Source: Apteryx mantelli (taxonomy: Eukaryota > Chordata > Aves > Apterygiformes > Apterygidae). From it: a stretch of 64,000 bases of DNA. Under the pieces are notes generated by a model. It was not told where the DNA came from and did not search any database. It saw only the letters and a program-made list of their open reading frames with translations. The DNA is taken from positions 13,286,001-13,350,000 of the forward strand of contig NC_089994.1 of the NCBI RefSeq assembly GCF_036417845.1, given 5' to 3'. Positions 54,901 to 64,000 of the stretch are shown here, in pieces. Position numbers and translations under genes: made by a program. Numbering within the stretch: position 1 is the stretch's first letter; every line of letters starts with the position of its first letter.

Positions 54901-57900
54901 ACCATCCCTAGCTTATTTGGGTTACATTTAGTTCAATATTCAAGTTTTTGAGGAATTTGCATTTAATGATGATGTTGGCAATGCAAGTTTTTTTTTTATT
55001 GCTGATGTCAAAAAATCTTTTTAATGCAAAGACATCTTTTTTGATAAGATATAATTGCTCCAAGGAAAAATTGAAGTGGTGCAGCCTCCACCACCACAAT
55101 GGCCAGTCCGGATTTCCTGGTTCCCCTTTTAAGTTGCTTCTTTGGGCAACAGCAGCTTTCCTCCAAGTGCTAATGGTTGCCCCTGCACAAACAGGTGCTG
55201 CTAAATTGATTTTTCTCTGTCCACCACAGATTGCTGAGAGAAAAGAGTAGGGGCAGCTGTAAACTAGTAAAGCAGGATGAATGTCACCAGGGAGTTAAGA
55301 TCAAAGAACTGATACGAGGAACAAACAGAGAGGTACCACAGCGATAAACTCGGAATCAATAAGAGTAATTTGTGGTCTCCTAGTTTTTTCCAGAGTACAA
55401 CAAAATGGCTAACAAACCCAAACACTAGCCTCACTTTTTTAAAATGGTTTACCCAATGGCACGGGAGAATGAAATGAATTGTCCAAATTAATTCAGCAAA
55501 TGAGTCCATAATATGGTAACAATGCCAGTTTAAAAAGTTCCTGTTGCCATCTTGCCCTTACAGTTGGGTGATATGTTGCAGTGCGAGGTTGGGAGTCAGT
55601 GACCATGCTAGTTGGAACATCTTAAGCCGATGTTATGAAACTAGGCCTAAAAATCATATCTCTTTGTCTCCCAGTTCATTTTTTTCAATTGAATAAGATT
55701 CCTGGGAGTGAATGTTTGCATTTGCAGGTTGTTTTTCTAAAAATTATACCTTTCTTAATGATCATACTCATGTCACTTACCAACTACTTCATTTCCCCTG
55801 GTCATAGTTAGTAAGTGTCTAGAGATGATGACTTGAATGTCTTCCAAAAGAGAGATTTAATGATTTGTTATCAATAACTAATGGTTCTGAAAAAATTAAT
55901 TTTTTAAAGGAACAAAGGAAGAACTCGAAGAATTAAATGAAGAAATAAAGAAGACTGCTAATAAAATCCGAGCCAAGCTAAAGAGTAAGTAGGGAGGAGA
56001 AATAGAATTGCCATCAAACATAACACTCCTAATATCCTAAATACATGTTATATACTCCTTGCATTGTAGCTGAAATTCTAAAGTTTAACAGCGCTATTAT
56101 ATATGCATAAATAGTATTGTATGCCTCTTTCCTGGTAGTCCCCAAATTTTAAGAAAATGCAGTGTATGGTTTATTATTTTAATCACTTTAACACTGAGTC
56201 CTGAATACAAAATTTTCAACTTTTTGTTTCAGTGTTTATGCAGGCTTGTTTTTTGTCTCTATTTGTTGTAAGAGTTCCAGACTCAGCTTGATACAGTTCT
56301 GTTGGTACTGGAAAAGACAAGTGCTATAAGTAATGATCAGAGCTCCGGATTTAGCAGGCTTGGCATGCTTCTATCTTCCTCAGTTTCATATTCAAACTAG
56401 GACCCCAAACCCATACCTTATTTTTCTTTACATTCCTGCTATAGAGTCTACCCTCTTATGCAAACGAGGACCCTTTTTTCCTTTGTTTTTTCTGAACATA
56501 ACCATTAGAGATCACGAGCTTACTGCATTCCTCCTGTTTTTCCTATAGTGCCTCTTCCATGTACCCAAGGATCTTGCCCCATGATCTAAGCATTATAGCT
56601 GAACCCCATTCTCCTATAATTTACCTTTCCAAAAGAAACAGACAAACAACTAATGTACAGCTAATTTCACTAACATAGTGTCCTCTACTTCATCCCTCCT
56701 TGGCATGCTTCTCAGCTGAAAAATACAGGTCTCAGCACTGCGTAGTTTGTGGAGCAATACAAAGAGCTTGTTTACTTGGAGAAATAACCTAGAAAATTAC
56801 AATGTGAAGTAATTTCTCTGTGTGGAAATGTATTCTGCAACTGAAATGCCATTTTTTGGTCATACTGTGTTTTGGAAGAAGTTTAACTGCAAAAGACAGT
56901 CTGCATGGCATAAATGTCTACATAGGGAATTGCTTTTAAATTCAGACTAGCTAATTTTGCTGTGGTTTTACTCTGTGGGCATGTCCTTAATTGTTCGTTG
57001 GTTTTAAAATGTGTTGACTGTTTGAATGTTACTAGAATACAACTAGTATATGCTTTTGTTCTGTTAGACTTCCATAAGCACTAGGATATGGTGTTTATCA
57101 TATAAACTGTAGGAGCAACCTATTTTGTTAGACTTTTTGAAATGTGTTGAGGTTAATAGACAGCTGTCTGTCTCTTAAGAGTATTCAATCAATTACTCTG
57201 TTTTAAGATCTGTACCAACTGTAGTAATTTTTGAATTAAAAAAAAAAAACACAAGAAAAATTAAACCTTGTTTGCATGGGGATTATATATCCAAAAAGTG
57301 ATAATTAGTAGTGTTTACAAAGTAACTTTGATCTATACTATTGAGTAACTGAACATTGACTTATATTCTTGTGTTGTTCTTAGCTATTGAACAAAGTTTT
57401 GATCAGGGCGAGAATGCTAATCGGACATCAGTGGACCTCAGGATACGAAAAACACAGGTATGATCGTGTAATCGGTTTAAAAAAAATAAAAAGGATTCTT
57501 TTACTAAATCAGATAATGAGTTTCACTTTTCTGAAATAGTTTCAGAACTTCATATTCTGTTTTCATGGAAAATTAATACCACTTTCAATGTTGTGCAGTA
57601 GCATTTGTTGTATTAAAAAAACAAAAAACTTTGCATATTTTTTTTTAATCTTCAAAAACCAGCACTCGGTATTAGCTCGCAAGTTTGTGGAGGTCATGAC
57701 AGAATACAACGAGACCCAAATTCTTTTTCGAGAACGCAGCAAAGGTCGGATACAGAGACAATTAGAAATAAGTAAGTGACCTGAATACTACTTATAAAAA
57801 GCTGAATTATGTTGTTAGAACCTCCCTTTGTTTCTCATTGCTTAAAGATGGTATAAACCATCATACATCTTGGACATCTTCTTGAAGCATGTGAATGGGA

Positions 57901-60900
57901 GGGAAAAGAAACAATTCTGTCAGGTGGCATAAACTCTGTTACTCTTCAGAACAGTTGTAAAGACACTGAATGTTCTGTAGCAAGTGTTATTAAAACCATT
58001 CCAAAATTAACATGCTAAACAGCACTCTTGTTATGCTGTTTGTGTCAATAAGAACATCCGTTAAATTCAGCTGACATGTCACCAGTGCTGCCATTAGATT
58101 AATCGTTTGTTTGCTGATTCACATGAACTTATTCCACCATTCATGATTAGAAAAGCACTGAACTCTTCTCTGAACTACAGTATCCACTCCACTGAGCCCA
58201 GAAGGTGTCTAAAACACCCATAACCTCTTGTACCTAAAATTAACCTTTGTGAATATCTCCTGTAAAGATAAATACATATACTGCTTAAATGAAAAATGCA
58301 AACAAAAACGTTAGCAAATTGTAAGAGGACTGCCTTTCATGTGCTTCTCTTTTTTTTTTTTTTTCATTTGCTTCTCAGGCTAAGCATGGTTTAACTCAGC
58401 CATTTCAGTGAAGTTTATTTGGCAAGTTACACTACTCTCCACCCTTATGTTTGGAGGAGGAAAAAAAAAACAACCCCAAACTAAAAGCTCATTCAAATTA
58501 ATGCTGTTGTGAATCAGTTTGAGACTTTAGTTTTTCTTTGGCACTAAAAATTTTAAAGCAGGTTTTGCAGCATTCTTGGGTATTAGCATTAGGAAAATAT
58601 TAAAATTGTAATTTTCACTTGATAGGGCAGAATTATGTAAGGTACTACAAATCCCTGCCCTTCCCATGTAAAATAAATTGCACGTCTGTATATGATGTGT
58701 AATCTTTAAAACTGTACAATAGAAATCACTTGCATATGCCATGTAACTTATAACATTTGCATTTGTCTTCTCACTGCAATAGATAGGATTCAGTTTGCAT
58801 AAACATGCAGAAGTAAATTGTTTGGTGTATTATGAAAAGTAGAAGTGAGAGTGCTCTGTGGGTAATCATTTTCTCTATATGGAATGTGAATAATCCTGTG
58901 TTGTTAAAATCCTATTTCTATAAAGATTTCATTCTCTGCCCAAAGCATGGGGGGGAAGTAAATTAGATACCAATGTGACATGATTGAACAGGTGAATATT
59001 GAATGCTTTATAAATACTGTATATCTCAAGCTATTCTTTCTGAAGAAAAATACTCCACTGAACAGGGTTCATATGTACATTGTAAATGTATTTGATCAAA
59101 CTTATCTACCTCTACAAAAAACAAACAAAAAAACCCCACTCCTCAGAATTCTTTTATCCTAACACTGAATCTAGCATACTGGTTTTCTGACTATCACTTG
59201 ATTTTCCCATATGCAAAATGGTACCTTGGAAGTTCTAAAGACTACCTTGTTTTATCCTGAAAAATACTTGAAATAACTATTTTCCTGAAATTGTTGCCCT
59301 TTCTGCAATGGTAAAATTGTATGTTGAATAGTAAATAACTTGATGTTATATGATGTACTGTTATTTTTATCTTAGCTGGAAAGACCACCACTGATGAGGA
59401 ACTGGAAGAAATGTTAGAGAGTGGTAATCCTTCAATTTTTACTTCCGATGTACGTATTTCTGGTCCAGTAATGTCTGTCATCCATTCTCTTTCTTCTGCT
59501 ATTTAGATATACATCAACACATACTTGTTTACATCCATATCTTTTTTTGTTCTCTTTAAGATTATATCAGACTCTCAAATTACTAGACAAGCTCTGAATG
59601 AAATTGAGTCACGACACAAGGATATTATGAAACTGGAATCTAGCATACGGGAACTACATGAAATGTTTATGGACATGGCTATGTTTGTTGAGACTCAGGT
59701 AAACTAAATGCACTTTTATGTAAGTGGGATTTTTTTTCAGTCTTCCTCTTTGAAATATGCAGAAACAATTATATTCAGATAATACAAATGTGTTATTTGC
59801 AGTGGTTTTGTAGGTGTAATTTTTTGTTATGTTCTAATCGCAGTGATGTAGATCCTATGAAAATCAGTCACTAAAGGTTTTTTGTTTTGTTTTAGACTAA
59901 TTACAATCTAGCCAAATGTCTGTACTGATAGTATGTGCTACAGATAACTAAAGTATGCCCAGCTGAAAAGAAAGTCTACTCTAAGTATTTACTTCAATAT
60001 GCTTATATTGCAAAACACTTGAATATTTTGTGTATGTGTAAGAAAGAACAACTCCTTGAATGTCAGCTAGTATCTTGGAAGCTTGCTTAGGATTCTCACA
60101 GACATGGTAATGGACTGCTGTGGTAGAATTAAATGTGCATTAGGAAGGATGCATGCAACCCCTATGTAATACAAAGATATAATTTCTGTTATAACTAACA
60201 TGAATGTAAAGGGATTGATTGACAAGTCATCCAAGTAGTCTCTTACATTTATAAGATTTATCTTGAGAAGATGATGTATGTGAATTCATGCTATTTTTAG
60301 TCTTCAGATACCAGTTTTCTGACTAAAATACTTCTGGTCTTAAAACTATCTGACTTCTGCAGTGAAGTGAAAAGATTAATGTTCAGGAGAGAAACTGTTC
60401 AATGTAGGTTGAATTGTCCTGAAAAGGACAATCAATTTAATTGGTTCTAGAAGTCTTATGTTACTTTGATATTAAATTTATAGCCAAGGAAAATAGGTAG
60501 CAGTTTTTTAATGAACTAAATATATTTCACATGAAGCTAGAAATGAACAAAAGCTACTTGTGCATCATTCTTTAATGCTTTGCTGTTTACTGCTGCTGAT
60601 TATTTCTTCTGATGGACAGAAACACAGGTAATAAATCTACCATAATTTTTCACTGATCCTCCATTTCATTACCAAAGTTCATTCACCATAATTAATTTGA
60701 ACTTGTTATGTACTGGCATTCTAAACCCTCAGTCGCAAGGAACCTTGCTTCCTGAAGTTACTGCTCAGTGTGTGTTTTTAGATACCTGTTAATCTTCTGT
60801 CAAAATGGTCAGTTATCCTTGCCTGCTTCCAAGCACATGAGGGTTTTCTGACCTTTTTAATATGTCAATTTTAGATCAGCTGTTAAAACGTACCTCGCTT

Positions 60901-62732
60901 CTAAAGGTATGTTTTAGGTGTTCAGTATTTTTTTCCTGCAAGAGGGGGAAATGCCTGCCCTGCCTATGACTGTTTCTTGTTGGGTTAGAACTTGGAGACC
61001 TTGCTTCGCATTCCCTTTTTTCCATTACATGTCAATGCAGAAAATGTCAGTCGCAATACTTAAAACATACACGTGTTTAAAATAATTCTTAATATTCTAT
61101 AGCCTTTTTTCTTTTAGATTCATTAAACAAAGCTTCAAGGATTCCTATAATAAAACTTTTTTTTCTTAATAATCTCATTTTAAGGGTGAAATGATCAACA
61201 ACATAGAAAAGAATGTGATGAATGCATCAGATTATGTGGAGCATGCTAAAGAAGAGACAAAAAAGGCAGTTAAATATCAAAGCAAAGCACGAAGGGTATG
61301 CCATCTTTTTGTAACTGTGCTAATGATCATATTAACTTTGCACAATATGAAGTGACCTTCATTTTTAGCTGATTTTGTTGTACTCAGCCCTACAAGATAG
61401 AATCAATAAATGTATTTTACTTCTTCGTAGTTGTAGTATTTAAAATTAGATTAGAAAATATGAGAAATGTTTTGATTTCTTCTTTTTTTGTGAAGTTCTT
61501 TGAATCTTTCTGTAGCATATACTAATTTATAACAATGCTATAAATGTGTCAATGTGTTGAATTTGTGTGGTAGTTTTAGTATTAAAACTTGGTAGTACCT
61601 TTAGAGAACAGAAGTTTATTGTATAATGAGAATAAATAGTAATTCACACACAGCAAAAACTGAACAGTTAAAGTTGTGGTTGCAGAGCAGAAAACCCTTA
61701 AAAGAAGGATTAATACATTGTGCTAGTTGATAACTCCACAGGCCCTTTTTATGAATTATTGTGATACCTACAGTTATTCAAGCTCTAAATAAACGTAAAT
61801 GTTTTTGCGTCTTCAAAACTGGCAAACTTATCAGGATGTGTAGCTATAAAATTACCATGTTAACAGGAAAAATATAATCATTAGTTTTGCTGAAGCAGCA
61901 TTACTTCTTAGAATTCCATCCATAACCTATTCTTTTTACAGAGGACTGCTTTTTTACCCCTATTGGGGTACAATTGGGGTGATCCTTTCTCTGGAAAGGG
62001 TGCGTGTCTTATCTAACTTTTGGGGAATTATGTTTAAAGCAACATTTATGCATTTGCATAAACTGTTTTTATGCCTGAATACCTCTCTTTCCATCAGCCA
62101 ACCAAATAACATGTTCTGAGGACAAACTATTAAGTAATTTCTTTTTAAATTTTGTAATTGTATGTGCTGGACTGCAGAGTGAATGAAGTGTTCCTTTGAC
62201 ATTATTTCCCCTTTTCAAATGCTTTGAAATTTGCTGAAGCTTTTTACAATGAGGTGGATTTGAGGGAACAGTATATCTATATATAGATAGACAGATATCT
62301 ACATATATTTAATTTTTTTTAATTTACCTGTAACTGGCATGTTAAGAAGTGTCAGCAATCCTATTTCTTATATATTCATAAACCACAGCTTTTCCTGTTT
62401 TGATAGCTGTTGAATACATTTGAAATGAGACAGCTTTTAGGTATTATTCACACTAGTTTACCTGTAAAAACTGTTTAGAAAAATGTTTATAATTATGCAT
62501 GCAGGAGTATACAGAAAAACTTACCTCAGTTTGACAGTACTGTGAGTTTAATAAAAATGTCTGGATTTAAGAACTGAATATTTTAAAATTTGAAAATTAG
62601 TGCAAGTCTTAATATGTTTGATTAAAAAAACCTTATTTTTTTTGACAGAAAATATGGATAATTGTCATTGTGTCATTGGTGTCGATTGCCATAATTGCTC
62701 TAATTATTGGTTTGTCTGTTGGTGTTCGGTGA
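44357..62732 (+). CDS. STX2: STX2, syntaxin-2 / epimorphin (complete CDS)
   Basis: Ten coding exons (44357-44386, 50313-50384, 52541-52640, 55910-55984, 57384-57457, 57663-57771, 59376-59449, 59561-59698, 61185-61295, 62649-62732) sum to 867 bp, or 288 residues, the usual length for STX2. In order it has a short N-peptide, the Habc bundle (about 28-150, with [12 protein letters not shown]-like and [11 protein letters not shown] motifs), a linker, the SNARE helix (about 190-255, with [20 protein letters not shown] and the zero-layer Gln224) and a C-terminal membrane anchor (about 264-286). Syntaxin-2 is a plasma-membrane Qa-SNARE that pairs with SNAP23/25 and VAMPs in exocytosis, acrosome reaction and cytokinesis; as epimorphin it is also described on epithelial surfaces. 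The SNARE helix is nearly identical to human. STX1 and STX3 are paralogues, but the overall match and the RAN neighbour fit STX2. All phases close. Confidence 0.97.
45729..45755. repeat. Perfect 13-bp inverted repeat
   Basis: TTGAGTTTTACAG, one central C, then CTGTAAAACTCAA. The arms are exact reverse complements, able to form a hairpin or cruciform. Confidence 0.95.
48909..48958. repeat. (GT)10(AT)15 compound microsatellite
   Basis: Ten GT units pass straight into fifteen AT units. A smaller TA run lies at about 48857-48870, with a 30-bp unique word between them. Confidence 0.95.
50313..50384 (+). CDS. STX2: STX2 exon 2
   Basis: 72 bp, phase 0. [20 protein letters not shown] then FFQQ. The acceptor is CTGTTTTTTAG and the donor is GCAG/GTAAAG. 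Confidence 0.96.
50954..50975. repeat. Perfect 10-bp inverted repeat
   Basis: AGCTTCTATT, TC, AATAGAAGCT. The arms are exact. It lies in STX2 intron 2, upstream of the CR1 fragment. Confidence 0.95.
51590..52005 (+). mobile_element. CR1 LINE fragment, sense orientation
   Basis: The plus strand carries a diverged CR1 end-of-ORF2/3' region: GTAAGACCTCAGCTGGAACA, GAAGATGTGGACCGGTTGGA, AATGAGGAAAGACTGAAAGA and GCACAGAGAGGTTGTGGAGA. These line up in order with the CR1 consensus as I remember it. It lies in STX2 intron 2. The octamer tail is not recognisable. Confidence 0.75.
52541..52640 (+). CDS. STX2: STX2 exon 3
   Basis: 100 bp, phase 0 to 1. [19 protein letters not shown] then [14 protein letters not shown], start of the Habc bundle. 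The acceptor is CTTCTTTTAG and the donor is GGAA/GTAAGT. Confidence 0.96.
52641..55909 (+). other. STX2: STX2 intron 3
   Basis: A 3.3-kb intron. It holds a second copy of a 24-bp word (53027-53050) and an A20 tract (54684-54703). I see no gene in it. Confidence 0.85.
54684..54703. repeat. A20 homopolymer
   Basis: Twenty consecutive A. It could mark the tail of an old retroposed sequence, but no recognisable retrocopy precedes it. Confidence 0.9.
55910..55984 (+). CDS. STX2: STX2 exon 4
   Basis: 75 bp, phase 1 to 1. [19 protein letters not shown] then RAKLK. The acceptor is TTTTTTAAAG and the donor is AAGA/GTAAGT. Confidence 0.96.
57384..57457 (+). CDS. STX2: STX2 exon 5
   Basis: 74 bp, phase 1 to 0. 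[19 protein letters not shown] then IRKTQ. The acceptor is TTGTTCTTAG and the donor is ACAG/GTATGA. Confidence 0.96.
57663..57771 (+). CDS. STX2: STX2 exon 6
   Basis: 109 bp, phase 0 to 1. [19 protein letters not shown] then [17 protein letters not shown]. The acceptor is AAAAACCAG after a T-rich run and the donor is AATAA/GTAAGT. Confidence 0.96.
59376..59449 (+). CDS. STX2: STX2 exon 7
   Basis: 74 bp, phase 1 to 0. [19 protein letters not shown] then IFTSD, the linker before the SNARE helix. The acceptor is TTATCTTAG and the donor is CGAT/GTACGT. Confidence 0.95.
59561..59698 (+). CDS. STX2: STX2 exon 8 (N-terminal half of SNARE motif)
   Basis: 138 bp, phase 0. [20 protein letters not shown] then [16 protein letters not shown]. 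The last codon (CAG, 59696-59698) is the zero-layer glutamine. The acceptor is CTCTTTAAG and the donor is CTCAG/GTAAAC. Confidence 0.97.
59699..61184 (+). other. STX2: STX2 intron 8
   Basis: A 1.5-kb AT-rich intron between the two SNARE-motif exons. I see no repeats or RNA genes in it. Confidence 0.8.
61185..61295 (+). CDS. STX2: STX2 exon 9 (C-terminal half of SNARE motif)
   Basis: 111 bp, phase 0. [19 protein letters not shown] then [18 protein letters not shown], ending at the basic juxtamembrane cluster. The acceptor is CTCATTTTAAG and the donor is AAGG/GTATGC. Confidence 0.96.
62649..62732 (+). CDS. STX2: STX2 exon 10 (membrane anchor)
   Basis: 84 bp: [19 protein letters not shown] then IGLSVGVR and a TGA stop. 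This corresponds to the WIII...[10 protein letters not shown] type of STX2 C-terminus; mammals also have a second, alternative anchor exon. The acceptor is TTTTTGACAG. Confidence 0.94.
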   Translation, partial: KIWIIVIVSLVSIAIIALIIGLSVGVR

Positions 62733-64000
62733 TGCTTAGATAACTTCAGCATGCATGCCTTCCTGCCAGTGTGGCAGTAAGTAACTAATCAACTAATTTT
62801 GCTCTGACAACTTGCTAAAACAATTATTGTTATACTAACCCTTAATATGTTTACCGTTAGCATTGGGGGTGGACTTGAATTGGTGGGTCTTCTCCATCTG
62901 TACTTTAAAGGTTCTATGCATGTGACTCTTGAAAACTGTGACATCTAGTGGTAAGTCAGTAAACTTACAGAATGCAACCATGTTATGTAAGATTTGTCAA
63001 CAAATAAGAAAAAGTGACAAAACATCCAATTAATGTCTTATAATGCATTCAGTTTTCTTTATATACTGAAAGTTCACATTGGCAAACAGCCTGAAGTAAG
63101 ATGGAATATTAGTTACACTTGGAGCTTTATCAAATGAGGTTTTCTATGGTTTTAAACAGAACTTTCAAGAAAAATAGCTGCCTAATACCTACAACCCTGA
63201 AGCTAACTGTTTTACCTTGCAGGGCATCCTAAAATTTCCTATTTTGAAGCTTTTTTATTTATACTAGACCTGATGAAACAGTCTGATGTAACAGTGTATA
63301 TATAAAAGGATGTCTGCAAAAGACACTAACCTGAATATGAGGATATGTTTCAGAATTCTCTGATGAACATCTCTCTGGATGTTCAGTCTTTTGCTGTACT
63401 AACCTACCATTTCTTGTGGAAAATAACACTTTATCTAGTCAGGCTAAGAAGATAATAGTACTTAACACTCGTGAGTTCAGCAGAAATTCAACTTCTTATA
63501 TGTAATATCTTGAAAACATGGTTATAAAGTGCTATAGGAGATATCAATTCAGAGAAGTAATCAGAAATTCAATTGTCTCTACTAACATCTTTTTAATATC
63601 AAAGTTTTCAGTTATGGTGTCACAGCTACAGTCTTAAGTTTATAGGCAGATAGCAAAATTTACTGTATTATATTGCTGATAGTCAGAAATACCTGACCTG
63701 ACTTCAGAGTTTGCAAATAGAACACTTTCTTTTCTAAGGTATACGTAATGATAGTTACAAGTTATAGCTATCTGTGTAACATTTCTATATTTTCCTTTAT
63801 AGAATAATTAGTACCCACATACAATTTCTGTTAGTATCATTAAAGAAATCGATGCAATAGTGAATATTTACTTATGAAGTTAAAATCTGAGATTCCTAAC
63901 GCTTGCTTACTGCCATTCTCCTTGGATAAATATCTGTAGCCTGCTCAAACCTTCACAATTGGGCAGTTAGTGGTATTCAATAAAGTGTCAGTAAAAACAC
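62733..64000 (+). other. STX2: STX2 3' UTR (runs to or beyond window edge)
   Basis: No coding potential follows the stop codon. A candidate polyadenylation signal AATAAA lies at 63979-63984, near the window edge, so cleavage would be just at or beyond position 64000. A consensus splice donor GTAAGT at 62777-62782 lies 45 nt after the stop. Confidence 0.6.
63979..63984 (+). terminator. Candidate STX2 polyadenylation signal
   Basis: AATAAA in TTCAATAAAGTGTCAG, followed at once by a GTGTC run. Its position about 1.25 kb after the stop fits a terminal exon. The downstream GU-rich region is cut off by the window. Confidence 0.45.

Noticed and set aside
61296-62648. Search for the second, alternative STX2 membrane-anchor exon in the last intron
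   Set aside because: No acceptor followed by a hydrophobic 20-residue frame was found here or in the 3' region up to 64000. If present it lies right of the window.

Overview
This is a vertebrate nuclear window from a sauropsid, most likely a bird. It is AT-rich, with split genes, GT/AG introns and CpG islands, and it holds copies of CR1 LINEs. The best CR1 copy ends in the tandem octamer (read on the minus strand as ATTCTATGATTCTATGA) that closes avian/reptilian CR1 elements. No bacterial, plasmid or CRISPR features are present. Species cannot be fixed from the sequence alone.

Three protein genes are present, in the STX2-RAN-ADGRD1 order known from other amniotes. (1) Positions 1-18269, minus strand: the 5' part of ADGRD1 (GPR133), an adhesion GPCR. 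It covers the signal peptide, a 37-bp microexon, a sequon-rich cassette exon and the pentraxin/laminin-G-like domain; the GAIN domain and seven-helix region lie beyond the left edge. (2) 34603-38021, minus strand, with 5' UTR to about 39080: the complete RAN GTPase (216 aa). (3) 44357-62732, plus strand: the complete syntaxin-2 gene STX2 (10 coding exons, 288 aa), with 3' UTR to the right edge. All coding exon boundaries given were read from GT/AG sites and codon phase, and the phases close exactly for all three genes.

Between genes: 18.9-34.2 kb is a gene-poor interval with a C-tract-rich CpG patch at 21.1-21.5 kb and a perfect splice donor beside it, possibly an upstream ADGRD1 promoter and exon. 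The RAN and STX2 promoters are head-to-head CpG islands about 5 kb apart (38.1-39.3 and 43.85-44.6 kb). That spacer holds a decayed retroviral pol (integrase C-terminal) fragment.

The genes are not an operon-like unit. RAN drives nuclear transport and spindle assembly, STX2 is a plasma-membrane t-SNARE, and ADGRD1 is a cell-surface receptor. I found no convincing novel multigene system. The best leads are the glycosylation-rich ADGRD1 cassette, the candidate upstream promoter with G4-prone tracts, the unused splice donor in the STX2 3' UTR, the retroviral remnant, and a few unexplained inverted or duplicated words.
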